Shown here: positions 1 through 11,472 of the stretch, piece after piece
Position numbering within the stretch: the first letter of the stretch is position 1
Layout: each line of letters starts with the position of its first letter
Assembly (NCBI GenBank): GCA_020881915.1
Contig: JAJFPB010000006.1
Coordinates: 1,240,001 to 1,304,000 of the forward strand
Length of the DNA: 64,000 bases
Direction of reading: 5' to 3'
Source of the DNA: Paramyrothecium sp. XJ0827
Taxonomy: Eukaryota; Ascomycota; Sordariomycetes; Hypocreales; Stachybotryaceae
Translations under genes and position numbers: made by a program
The notes under the pieces: generated by a model
What the model saw: the letters and a program-made list of their open reading frames with translations, nothing else
Database searches by the model: none
What the model was told of the DNA's origin: nothing

Positions 1-579
1 AAATATCAAGCAAAAGGCGCTCTTACCATTTGTAGATGCTTGCCAAATATCGACAGTGGCACCAGCAATAGGCTTACCGGTGTTCACATCAGTCACGCGA
101 CCGTACATGAACGCCACCTGAGCATCCTCTGGCGTCTCAAAACTGATAGTGGTGCCGTTTGGCCGCACCGGATGGTCATTCCGCCAGAAGGGGCCAAGAA
201 TGGCGGAAGCTGTGAGTCCTTTTGAGCTCTTTGTAGCAGCCGAGAATGTGATGTCGTCTACTAGTCTGTGGTACCGATCAGCTGACTGGAGTCTGCAGGA
301 GAGATTGCTGAAAACTCACGATTCGATGCCGATGACGTCGCACATCAGCTGTCCTTCGTTTCGCTTCTCGTCGCTCATTTGACCAGCCCAGTTGATGGCG
401 TTGACACCCAGCATCCACTCATCTGTGGTGAGCTGAGTCTCAATGGCAAACTCATGGAGATGCTTGATCAGTGAGGACATGATCTCTCTTAGTCGAGGGG
501 GTGTGTTAGGGCCCATCGCCTCCACGACCTTCTGAGTGAACTCCTTGCCCAGCGGGCCGTTGTCAACTTGCGAACCCAT
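1..579 (-). CDS. Intradiol ring-cleavage dioxygenase (catechol or hydroxyquinol 1,2-dioxygenase), 3' part off window
   Basis: Exons 579-320 and 265-27 are visible; a third exon lies beyond the left edge (donor GTAAGA at 26-21). Intron 319-266 has GTGAGT and CACAG ends. The start MGSQVDNGPL is the first ATG from which the conserved N-terminal helical domain follows (LHEFAIETQLTTDEWMLG). After it come SAILGPFWR and GATVDIWQAS, which match the start of the intradiol dioxygenase beta-core. The Fe(III) ligands (two Tyr, two His) lie off window. The family opens catechol or hydroxyquinol between the hydroxyls to give muconates. The neighbouring dihydroxybenzoate decarboxylase and salicylate hydroxylase would both supply catechol, so a catechol substrate is my inference. 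The upstream 0.6 kb should hold its promoter. Confidence 0.88.
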
Positions 580-1168
580 GTTGCTTAGCGGATTATGCGA
601 TTTTACTTTTCCGTGTGTAGTTGGAAAATGGAAGTTGGCTCGTCTTGGAGAACTCGAGCTGGCGCATATCACTTATACCACCCAAAGTTTGTATTCCCCG
701 ATAAGCCTGTTGGCAATGCAAACCCCTAAAATGCGGAGAAGCTTACAATACCCACCGTTTGGTTGGTTCGAGCCTGTTACCACAACAGCATGTGTCCTCG
801 TGCCGTGCTGCTCGGATTTGGCGGCAAGGGGTCAAGGTGCGATAGCCGCTAGGCGGGCCGCTACGCAGCGGATAGCTCCAAACCATGCCAACATGGAGTC
901 AGTTTGAGCCATCAGCATTGGTCCGCTATTTCTGGACGCGGGGTTAGACTTTACATGTCAGGTTGGCGTTGTCAGGGTATGAGCCGAAGGGTATGGATAC
1001 ATTGCGTTGGCTTGACGGGTGATCAGGTTCGCGTGGTGACTTGGACGCACTGAGATAAGGTATATTTGGCAGAATGGTGGCGCACGTGGGCAGGCAAATT
1101 GAGCATGAGATTTTGGAATTGATGAGACGGGAATTATCTCTGTATGTATAATTGTATTTGAATCCAAT
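580..1168. other. Intergenic; upstream of the dioxygenase
   Basis: This stretch lies between the dioxygenase start and the CoA-transferase stop codon, both on the minus strand, so it should contain the dioxygenase promoter and the CoA-transferase 3' end. No conserved coding sequence or repeat was recognised. Confidence 0.5.
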
Positions 1169-3017
1169 CTATAGCTTTCTGTAGTCCTTGTTCGTAGTGA
1201 AATCCCAAGAGGCCTCATCTGTACCGTTCGGTCTACTGGCACGTTTGAAACTGATGTCCAATCCCTCAATGTCAACAACTGGCTTCACAGCGGAGACATC
1301 ATTCTTGTAGCCTGTAGAGTACCAATGGTCCAAGTAGTCAGGACTGTCGACAAAGTCCGGGAACTCCTGCCGCAGCCGGCGCAGAACCACGCCAGAAATG
1401 TGGTCGACGCTGTGGGCATGGCGGAGGGTAAAGAATTCCTTGCCAGCCAGCTCGCGCAACTGGTCCTGCACGTCTTCCGGCAGCAATCCGGCCTTGAAGA
1501 GAAGCAGATCGTACTGGAGCAGGGACACCTTGCCATGCCATGATCCGCCACGTGTCGCGCGGTGATACAGACCCGCCAGCGCGGTAATGGCGCCCATGCA
1601 TCCCGTGCCGTAGTCTGAGATGGGGAACGGGGGGACGACCGGCTCGTTCAAACCCATGAACTTGCCCTGGGCCCATGCAACGCCACTGACCTGTAGCGAG
1701 GAAGATCTTGCGTTAGCTTCAAGAACGACGGGGCGGACCAAGGATCATACGTACGCAATCGGCAATCTGCTGCCATCCAGGTCTATCACACCACTCTCCA
1801 GTGTACCCGAAGCAGTTCTCGTTGACGTAGACAATACCCTTGCCCCGTTTGGTGGCAAGCTCCCGAAGGACGTCCACACCATACCCCAGTCTCTCTAGCG
1901 CACCGGGACGGTAACCGTCGACAAGCACGTCCACTTCTTCAAGGAGCTTCTCGAAGGCTGCTCGGCCCTCTGGCGTCTTGAGGTCGAGGTCTGCTGCGTG
2001 CTTGCCCATGTTGCCATCCACCTGAAAGAAAGGTACATCGCTAAGATTCGGGCTAGTGATCTTCAGCACATCAGCGCCGTATTCACTCAGGATGCGAGTG
2101 ATGGTTGGCCCAGCAATGATTCTGCAGATCTCGAGAACTTTGATCCCGGAAAGGGGCCTGTTCTGCTCAGTTCCACCAAGTGGAACAGCAGGAGTGCTGG
2201 ACTCAATGTTTTCCACAGTCCACGGCGGCTGCTGAAGATTTGTTTTGCCCTAATGGTTGTCAGTCACTGATCCGCGAGTCTTGTTCCTCAGCTACTCACA
2301 TGTGGCGTTCGAGCAAACTCTTCGTGCTTGAAAGCCTTTACACCGGCCTGGCGGTGCTGCTGGTTCAGAGCTTCAAGCTCTGCGACAGTAAACCTTTTCA
2401 CCGCCGGCTCAATGGCTGCAACAATGTCGTCGTGTGTTTCCAACTCCGGCCAGTGGGAGGGAAGACCAATCATCTTCAATGTTGTTGAAGCCTCCAATGA
2501 GCCATGAATGTGGTAGTACTCGCCTGCCTCAGCAGTCTCGTACAGATTAGCAGACATGCGGCGGTAGGGATTGGATTGAGCCTGCAGCAGGTCCGTGTCT
2601 TTTGTTCGTCAGCCATCTTCACACCGGAAGTAGAATTCAAGTCCAATTCATACCTTTCAACAAGGACCTGACATTTTTATCCAGCTTTCCGAGTCCACCC
2701 ACACGAGCCAAGTAGGCTTGAAACAAGAAAGCAGTGGTTTTTTCCAAGTCTACATGGACTCTTCTAGACTTTGGGGCCCCATCCTTGGTTTCGGCCAAGA
2801 GCGCAGCTAGACTACCTTCTATGGCCTTCAGAGCAGCTGTGGTTTCGGTTTCTTTCAGTGGAATAGGAAAATATGGCAGATCTCGCTTGCTTGTGAACTT
2901 CACATTCGTCTTCCGAGCAATGACCTCTCGCGGAAGCGCAATGGAGTCAACTGAAGATCCTAGAAGATCAAAGATGCGTGAGGCCTCTTGCCGCGAGCTG
3001 TATGTCTGGGAGCCCAT
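1169..3017 (-). CDS. CoA-transferase family III (CaiB/BaiF) protein
   Basis: Four exons: 3017-2654, 2598-2300, 2249-1755 and 1690-1169, total 559 residues. All three introns (55, 50 and 64 bp) have good donors (GTATGA, GTGAGT, GTACGT), and the reading frame closes exactly. The middle of the protein carries the family III signature: GIKVLEICRIIAGPTITRIL, EYGADVLKI, ADLDLKTPEGRAAFEKLL and DVLVDGYRPGALERLGYG. Family members move CoA between carboxylic acids. The first ~220 residues (MGSQTYSSRQEASRIFDLLG) form the extended N-terminal half usual in fungal homologues. Classical beta-ketoadipate pathways use a family I transferase, so a family III enzyme here suggests a different acid is activated. 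It faces away from the hydrolase at 3404 across a 386-bp shared promoter. Substrate unknown. Confidence 0.9.
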
Positions 3018-3403
3018 GTCCGTGGATCAATGGTGGCAGTATTGGCCTTCAGAGTTATGTGTGAACTCAATCAATGAACAATGCATGGACGATGCGAGAA
3101 TTGTCGTCTGAGGCAAATAGCACCATCTAAATCACTAGGCCTCACCATCCGCTACAGACTAGACCAGCATACTAAAGATGGGTGTCATGCCCCCATGTCG
3201 TGGGTCTCTCCGCCATCGGATACGCCCCGGCGGGCCCATTGCCGAACACACCACCTCGGCGACGCCATGCAGTCCTGCATATGCATTAGAGGAACCATCG
3301 AAGACATGATGACCAGGGCTTAATTGAATTGAGCAGCGATAACTTGACTGACGTGTCGCAACATCGAGAGCAAGCACCCAAGCTATCGTCAAGCGATTTC
3401 ACG
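3018..3403. promoter_or_regulatory. Divergent promoter, CoA-transferase / alpha-beta hydrolase
   Basis: 386 bp separate the two divergent starts, so both promoters must lie here or overlap the 5' ends. A GC-rich stretch with CGG/CCG half-sites (about 3210-3260: ccgccatcgg, cggcgggcc, cctcggcgacg) could bind a Zn2Cys6 regulator such as the one at 15250. This is inference only. Confidence 0.4.
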
Positions 3404-4435
3404 ATGCCATTCTTCTCAGCGCCGCACGATTTGGAGCTCTTTTATTCGTGGACGGAAGCGGAGGGAGACCAGACGTTACTTTGCATCCACGGACTGGGGT
3501 CGTCCAGCTCATTCTACAGCACAATCGCACCATCGTTGGCTCGCGATGGGATTTCCTGCTTAGCATTCGATACACCCGGTAAGACAGCACACACCACGTT
3601 TGAGCGATTATAGCATGGCGCTGGGGAAGAGGCCTAACTGCTAACCCCAACGCAAAGGCAGTGGCCTTTCAAATGCACAAGGCGTGACTCCTACGGTCTC
3701 CAATATTGCTGAGGTGGCTGTTGCTTTGTTGGATAGTCTCGGTAGGAAGGTAGAAAAGACGGTTATCGTTGGACACTCAATGGGCGCTCTGATCGCAAGC
3801 GAGATAGCTCTGCAAATCGATGCGCTTGGCGTGGTTCTTATTGGCCCAGTCCATCCTACGCCTGCCTTGGGTGAGATTTTCACAGCAAGAATCAATTCGA
3901 TAGAACAAGGTGAGTGCTACATATCAAGACCTTACCCTTGTTTGAAACATCAAGTTCAGCATGGTTGTTAACAAAGTGATGGTAAGATGGCAACCTGGAG
4001 AAGCTGGCAAATGCCATCCCACAAGCAGCAACTGGATCAGCAGCGACCTCGCTTCATCGGGCTTTTATCCGGGCTTTGATCTTGTCCCAAAGTCCGCAAG
4101 GCTATGCATCACTCTGCAAGCTGATTGCCGAGGCTGTGCCTCCAGAGTATGGATCGATTCGGCAACCGCTTCTAATCATTGCGGGCGCAGATGATAAGAC
4201 AAGTCCGTTACAAGGTTGTCAGCACATTCTCGATAGGTAAATTTTGTGACTCCATCGTCATACAAGAAAGAAGTTATTCTAACGTTGAACAAGCTGGGGT
4301 AGGAGTGATGGTTCAAAAAGCTTGTCAATCTTGGAAGGAGTAGGGCATTGGCACTGCATTGAAAATCACACGGAGGTTGCAAATTTGATTGCAACATTCC
4401 TCAGAAAGTTAAGTTCTGAGACGAGACATAACTAA
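3404..4435 (+). CDS. Alpha/beta hydrolase (enol-lactone hydrolase-like)
   Basis: Four exons: 3404-3578, 3658-3909, 3987-4236 and 4303-4435, giving 269 residues. The joins restore one continuous frame. The oxyanion-loop motif LLCIHGLGSS is followed by the nucleophile elbow VIVGHSMGAL (Ser99), an acid-containing strand (LLIIAGADDKTS) and the catalytic His in EGVGHWHC (about His241). Length and layout fit the group of beta-ketoadipate enol-lactone hydrolases and C-C bond hydrolases. I chose the ATG at 3404 because the upstream in-frame extension has no ATG. No signal peptide is seen, so it is probably cytosolic. In this cluster it may hydrolyse a lactone or a ring-cleavage product; the exact substrate cannot be read from sequence. 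Confidence 0.85.
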
Positions 4436-4624
4436 ATTGTAGTTTAGACCGTGGAAAGCATTATTCGGTAGAAACTCATGTGCTTGTCTCCAATGGTGAT
4501 TACCGGTTTTTCGAGACTAATCGAGTCAAGCAACAATAAAAGAGGAAATCTTCCCCTGATTTCTAGGGTCTAATAATTTACTACATCATAACCTGATAAA
4601 TCGCACATATCTATTCGTCCGTAT

Positions 4625-5198
4625 CTACCTGGGGTAAGCAGTGATGCCGCCAGTGTCCTAACTTGGTCAGTGCGTCTTTCGCACAATGAGGCAGGATAGT
4701 CTCAGGCTATCGGGTTGCACTATCTTCGGGTAACTTACTAGGTAGACCTGATAGAACTCCATCCTATACTTTCCGTCTGGCCCTCTTGCCAGCTCGGCTC
4801 TGGCAGACCAATCAACATCGGCTTGTGTATCGTTCTTGAATGTGAGCTTCACCACGCCATAGAACATGACTTCCTGGTCGTTGGAAGGCGAAGTGAAGAC
4901 ATTGTACACTTTATGTCTTCGTGCTGACACTTTAGTCCACATGCCTTCGCGTGTCTCTCTGATTTCTGCAACATGTGAGCAATGGTGTTCTACATTCGGC
5001 GTGTTCGTGCTCACCCTTGGAGCCTACTGCTCGCTTTGAAGCTAGGATGAACGTCGCATCGTCCAAGAATTGGTTAACATAATTGTCATGCTGCTCAGGG
5101 GTGTCTGAAACCGTGAAGAACTCGTTTATGAACTCTGCAATGTCTGAGTTGATGTGTGATTCGACTTGGTACCGAGTGGAGTCATTGGAGGTTGCCAT
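4625..5198 (-). CDS. SnoaL-like / NTF2-fold small protein
   Basis: Three exons, 5198-5015, 4965-4739 and 4657-4625, encode 147 residues. The last exon is 33 bp, recovered through donor GTAAGT, a CACTGAC branch-like site and TTAG acceptor; it finishes the protein as VYLDTGGITAYPR. The unspliced reading frame would end differently. The protein has the size and pattern of SnoaL-like polyketide-cyclase or dehydratase folds (EFINEFFTVSD, NQFLDDATFILASK, EFYQVYLDT). Family members act as cyclases, isomerases or dehydratases, or have no known activity. It shares a 560-bp divergent promoter with the dihydroxybenzoate decarboxylase, suggesting co-regulation. The specific role is unknown. Confidence 0.8.
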
Positions 5199-6825
<1,627 letters not shown>

Positions 6826-7360
6826 ATCATGTAGCATATAGCGATGAAATAAACTGTTTGTTGATAAACGACATAGCTAAATATTTCAGAGGTACATAAA
6901 TTGGAATAATTTGGCTCGTACCCTCGATTAGTGCTTGCATGTAGGTTGGAGCGTCTTTTTACCAAGTTGTGTCAATATTATTTAAATCAGGAAGCCAGGA
7001 AGGCCAAACCTTCGGACCCTGGAATGAATTCTCTCAAAAAACCCTGAGTATCTCTGAGTATATACTTCTGTCTTCTTCTGCGCAGTGATAAGCGCTCCAA
7101 AGGCCGAGCTTAGAAGAAATGTGGTAATACTCGTAGAATTCGGAGAATCTCACTTATCTTTGATTTTTCAAAGCAATCTTGTTTATATACAGATGAGGAC
7201 ATGACTTAATATGCTAACTTGAGATAACAAAACTCAACATGCGGGCCAAATCAAAACATATGAATATCTGCTGACAGAGGACAGCATATCCCGAGTTATC
7301 CCCAACCTAATCGCACGAAGGAAAATGTCACAGCTCTTCCCGACTGAACCAAATCGGAAC
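6826..7360. other. Convergent intergenic region
   Basis: AT-rich DNA between two converging 3' ends. It probably contains both polyadenylation regions (for example aaataaac at 6847). No gene or repeat recognised. Confidence 0.5.
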
Positions 7361-9103
7361 CTAAACCTTCTGGTCCATACCATCGTGGCTCATCTTCCAC
7401 TCTTCTACTAAGCCGGCGAAGTCTTGTGGGAGATATGGAGTTGTGAGCTCAGCAAAAAAGCTCTTCTTTCGGTTGTTCTTCAAACCCATATCCCTGAGTA
7501 ACATGTCGATGTAGGGGAGACCCTCGAACACAAAGTCCGGTAGGGTGGCTCCGTAACCGCAAGGATATCGCCACTTTCCCCACTGTGTGTGAAGCATGAT
7601 CTCCCCAACAATTTCATCCTTGGTACTGGGAAGACGGTCGAGCCTGTTGGAAAGGTACGCAGCGATCCAGTGACCCTGGACGGTGGCGCATAGTGCTGTG
7701 CTAACGGTGGAAACAGCTCCTGCCCAGGCAATGTTTCGGGAGAAGACGCTGCCAGAGGGGACGATGAAGCGATACAGGCGGAGTGGATCAGAGTCCTTGG
7801 GTTTGAAGCGGAGTTGGGGCTGATCCTTAAGACGAGGAAACAAGTCAAGAACGTCCTGATCAGCCTTTTGGTTCAGCTTTGCCTTTTCATCTGGCGAGAA
7901 CTTGAGGCCGAACTCTTCAGGGCCAAGGCCTCGGAATCTGATAGGTGACTCCTTCTTCCAACCAGTTGAGCAAATGACGACGTCGGCATGCAGCTTGGTG
8001 CCATCAGCAAGAACCACAGTCTTCTCCTCCATATGATCTATTTGGCCAATATGGACCCGTATTTTTCCTTCCTTGACTAGATCGAATAGCGGTGTTTGGT
8101 AGTTCAGGATACTCAGCCCGCTACCGATCCAGAACGCAGAGTGCCAGGGCTTGAGTTTCTTGAGCTCAGGGTGCGAGTCGTAGCCGTTTGCCTTGATCAC
8201 ATCTCCAGAAAGGATTTTCCAGAACGTGTCTACCAGCCAGCGTCCCACAGCAGTGCCGTGAAGAAAGCCGCGGATGCCACCAAAGCCATCCTCGCCACCC
8301 CAGGGGCAGGGCGCCATCCAGGTCATCCAACGAATGAGAAGTAATTGGTCAAGGCGCTTCTTGAAAGGGGTGACGAAAGCGGGAGCAATCCATACAGGGC
8401 CGTGGCCATTGTCTCTGATAATGAGATCAACAATTGAACCGGCCTGGACCTGGGCGTACGCGACGTCGAAAGCGGACTTGGCACCGCCAACAACAACGGA
8501 GTTCTTGACATCCTTTAATAGAGGGGCCTGGGCGCAAAAGTCCTTTGCATGGAAGAGGGGAGCGCCCAAATTCTCCTGGCCTTTGTATGTGGGCATATTA
8601 GGCGTAGAAGTCAAGCCGGTCGCGAGAATGAGCTTCTTGGCTATCACTTCCCTCTCGCCAGAGGGGCCTGTCACGAAGAGCTTCCATGACTCTCCCGCCG
8701 GCTCCACAATGTCGACTTTGGTGTGAAACTGAATTCTGTCAAAGAAACCGAAGTGGTGGGCGAAGTCGGTCAGGTACCGGTTCAGCACCGTACCGGGAAT
8801 GTGGTTGTTGGGCTTGACACCATATTTTGACTCCAGCATGGGGAAATCGGGATATTCGTAGGTGCCGATCATGTTGTTGGACTTGAGGCCAGGGTAGAGA
8901 CGGTTCTTGGACCATGTTCCTCCAGGGGTTTCTGCACTTTCAAAGATTGCCAAGCTCTGATCTGGCATCAATTGTGAAGCAGCCTTGGCGGCAGCCAAGC
9001 CGAACCAGCCTGAGAAGACATTTCTTAGTATTTGGCCGCAAGGCGAGAAAGCAAATCGGGACTCACCGGCACCAACAACGACGATATCATATTTGTCCCC
9101 CAT
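7361..9103 (-). CDS. Flavin-containing monooxygenase (FMO / CzcO-like)
   Basis: Exons 9103-9067 and 9009-7361 encode 561 residues. The 57-bp intron (GTGAGT..CTCAG) interrupts the FAD-binding fingerprint, which splicing restores to VVVGAGWFGLAAAK (GAGWFG at residues 11-16). A second Rossmann motif, VVVGGAKSAFD, near residue 185 fits NADPH binding, and DVVICSTGW near 360 is the typical late FMO motif. An in-frame ATG at 9178 would add 25 residues; I prefer 9103 because the FAD fold starts just after it. Such enzymes hydroxylate or Baeyer-Villiger-oxidise small molecules. The substrate is unknown; in this cluster it may modify an aromatic precursor. A CCAGATAACG element sits about 480 bp upstream. 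Confidence 0.88.
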   Translation of the reverse strand: MGDKYDIVVVGAGESRFAFSPCGQILRNVFSGWFGLAAAKAASQLMPDQSLAIFESAETPGGTWSKNRLYPGLKSNNMIGTYEYPDFPMLESKYGVKPNNHIPGTVLNRYLTDFAHHFGFFDRIQFHTKVDIVEPAGESWKLFVTGPSGEREVIAKKLILATGLTSTPNMPTYKGQENLGAPLFHAKDFCAQAPLLKDVKNSVVVGGAKSAFDVAYAQVQAGSIVDLIIRDNGHGPVWIAPAFVTPFKKRLDQLLLIRWMTWMAPCPWGGEDGFGGIRGFLHGTAVGRWLVDTFWKILSGDVIKANGYDSHPELKKLKPWHSAFWIGSGLSILNYQTPLFDLVKEGKIRVHIGQIDHMEEKTVVLADGTKLHADVVICSTGWKKESPIRFRGLGPEEFGLKFSPDEKAKLNQKADQDVLDLFPRLKDQPQLRFKPKDSDPLRLYRFIVPSGSVFSRNIAWAGAVSTVSTALCATVQGHWIAAYLSNRLDRLPSTKDEIVGEIMLHTQWGKWRYPCGYGATLPDFVFEGLPYIDMLLRDMGLKNNRKKSFFAELTTPYLPQDFAGLVEEWKMSHDGMDQKV

Positions 9104-9949
9104 TCTGTGTGTGAGGGCTGTGGTCACGCTGCTCTCTAAGGCACTCAGCAACCAGTGCTTGAAAGTATTAAGACGCAATGGCGTTTGATGGTAAACTCAG
9201 GAGAGATGTCGAAGATGTCTCGGTTTCTCCTGAATCGGCGGCAATGTACTTATTATCTGTTCATACAATCGAGCCAACGTAATCTCCGGGGTAAAGGTGC
9301 GGGAAGCACAGCGCCAAACCAGCCGCAGTTCGTTAGGCAATTACGAACAAGAGGGGGCGGACCGCCAGATGGGCATGAATCTGGAACATACTCGGATTTG
9401 TTATCTATCCGTACAGGACGGAACTGGGGTCAGACCCCTGATTTTGCCTGTGGGATTTCCGACGCTGCGGGGGGACGAGGCTTGCAATCGCCTCACAGGC
9501 TAGTGATCAAGTATCCTAGCTGCACTCGTAGGCGCCTGCGCTAATTGGCATTGCACGGCAGCGGATCCTGAACCAGCTCTACCCCAGATAACGCATGGCG
9601 TACTCGCCGTCAAGGTTCCTTTGCCGAGTGCGGTAGTTAAGCTTCGAGGCTAGCCGTGATGGCGGCGTCTGTCAGGAGGCACTACGATCAGCCAATGGCA
9701 CCCTACCATACCCGAATAGGGGCTGTACCCGGCAGTGTGATGAGGAAGCTTTGCTGAGTCTCAGCCGGCAAAGGTTGAGGGGATGAGGACCGTCAGCAGG
9801 TATGATTCATGCGCCCTACAGTGCAGTGGGCGGCAAAGGGCAGATGGTAGGAATCAGTAGTCCTAGATATTCACACCAGGGTTTGGGTAGGGTAACTATT
9901 ATGCGAACGACATGTTATTGAATATTGTATGCTATTCTCAAGGACAAAT
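9104..9949. promoter_or_regulatory. Intergenic; FMO promoter with CCAGATAACG element
   Basis: 846 bp lie between the FMO start and the SDR stop. The sequence ccagataacg at about 9584-9593 is one of four copies in cluster intergenic DNA. No supported coding sequence: the ORFs here lack domains and overlap in several frames. Confidence 0.4.
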
Positions 9950-10839
9950 TCATTTCTCGTAGCTGATTAGCCCATCAATCGTACCAGCGTGCAGACCACC
10001 CGTAATCGCAATATCAGCAGATGTCGTGTGTATAGATGCATCGCTCAAGAAATAGATAGCCGCCCCGGTAAGATCATTCTGCGTGCTCAATCGTTGGTTA
10101 GGAGGTGCGAGCCACATCTGCTCGCCCTCCTTCTTGCTGCTCTTGGCCTCCCGGACGTTCTTGGTCATCTCTGAGTCGACAAAGCCGGGTGAGATGGTGT
10201 TGACACGAATGCCATGGGGTGCCAGCTCAACACCGAGGACCCTAGCCAGCATCATGACGCCGCCCTTGGAGGCGTTGTAAGCAGCCATTCTGTAGCCAGG
10301 TAGGGCGATGTGAGCGGATTGGGAGGCAAGGAGGAGGATGCTGCCTGGCTTCTTCTGCTTGATCAATTCCTTGGTGACTAATTGTACGGTGAAAAACGTG
10401 CCGCGCACCTGCCAGTGTGTTATGGTGTTGTCCCGCCGCTCTTTTGGGGGAGTTATCTTACATTGATCTCTTGAATGCGGGTGAACTCTTCCCAAGTCTG
10501 GTCCACAAATGGCTTGTCGATGGCGATGCCAGCCGCGGGGACACAGCCATCAATCGTCTTGAACTCATCCAGAGTCTTTTGGAAGGCAGCCTCCAAGCTC
10601 TCTTTCTTGGTGACATCGGTCTGGATGTACAGAGTCTTGGCTCCAAATCTCGAGCTCAGCAGCTCAAACTCCTTCTTGTCGACGGGCTCCTTCTGAATGT
10701 CCCAGATGGAGACATTGCCGCCCATCTCACATATGGCCCGGGACAGGGCAAAGCCAATGCCTTGCGCACCGCCGGTCACGATGTAATTGCGCCCCTTGAG
10801 CTCAAAGGTGGGACGAACGTCGTTCAGTATGTATGACAT
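9950..10839 (-). CDS. Short-chain dehydrogenase/reductase (classical SDR)
   Basis: Exons 10839-10462 and 10408-9950 give 278 residues; the 53-bp intron has GTAAGA and GGCAG ends. TGGAQGIG at residues 22-29 is the NAD(P)-binding glycine motif. Ser157, Tyr170 and Lys174 (YNASK) form the catalytic set. ISPGFVDSEM follows, as in classical SDRs, and the C-terminus ITGGLHAG is also typical. The protein resembles fungal polyol or L-xylulose reductase-type SDRs in length and layout, but the substrate cannot be assigned; an alcohol or ketone intermediate of the aromatic pathway is possible. It is transcribed divergently from the gene at 11473 across a 633-bp promoter. Confidence 0.88.
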
Positions 10840-11472
10840 GTTGGTGGTGTGTAGTGTGTGTATGGAAAGTATGCAAACAGTAGCTGGGGGTCGCTGGGGC
10901 TGGAATAGAACCCGAACAATGGGCTGATGATGCCGGTCACGATGGGTCAAAGCCTCAGGGATGGCCTCCAGTTGTATCAATCCTTCCAAGCAATTACACC
11001 GCAGTTGTGGCAGCTCCACTCATTCCCTCTCACTAGTCATTCCAAACCCGCAGCCACTAAAGCTACGGGTGCTGCGCTGTCGGGCCGCCACTGTCCATCA
11101 TCGAAATGGGACTTACTCGAGCGAGATAAGCCTGGCCAAACTTACCCTGTTGGCTGTCGCCTCTTCCGCCGACTCCGGCGGCGCCTAGGCGGCGGCGGAT
11201 GCTGGGCCCGGATGAGGGGTTTCCGATGGGCGGCATATCCACAAGCTAGTCGCCAAGCTCCAGTTATACGCTGTACAAATGGCCCTGGGTATTACGCATT
11301 AGATAAGGTAGCACGTGTGTTAACAGCTTACTCGCCCCATATAGCTTCATTTGAGACGAGAGGGGCCAAACAGACGAGTTGACCGAGCCTGGCCATAGCT
11401 TACCATTCAGCTCTCATTAATTACACAAATCATTACCTCATCTAACGCCATACGGCATTCAAAGCAATCACG
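10840..11472. promoter_or_regulatory. Divergent promoter with CCGCCG/CGGCGG inverted repeat
   Basis: 633 bp between two divergent starts. At 11166-11181 lies CCGCCG-ACTC-CGGCGG, immediately followed by the palindrome CGCCTAGGCG (11182-11191). Inverted CGG/CCG triplets are the classic target form of Zn2Cys6 dimers, so this is a candidate site for the cluster regulator. Binding is inference. Confidence 0.45.

Noticed and set aside
8274..8726. 150-codon plus ORF inside the FMO gene
   Set aside because: Antisense shadow of the FMO; no domain.
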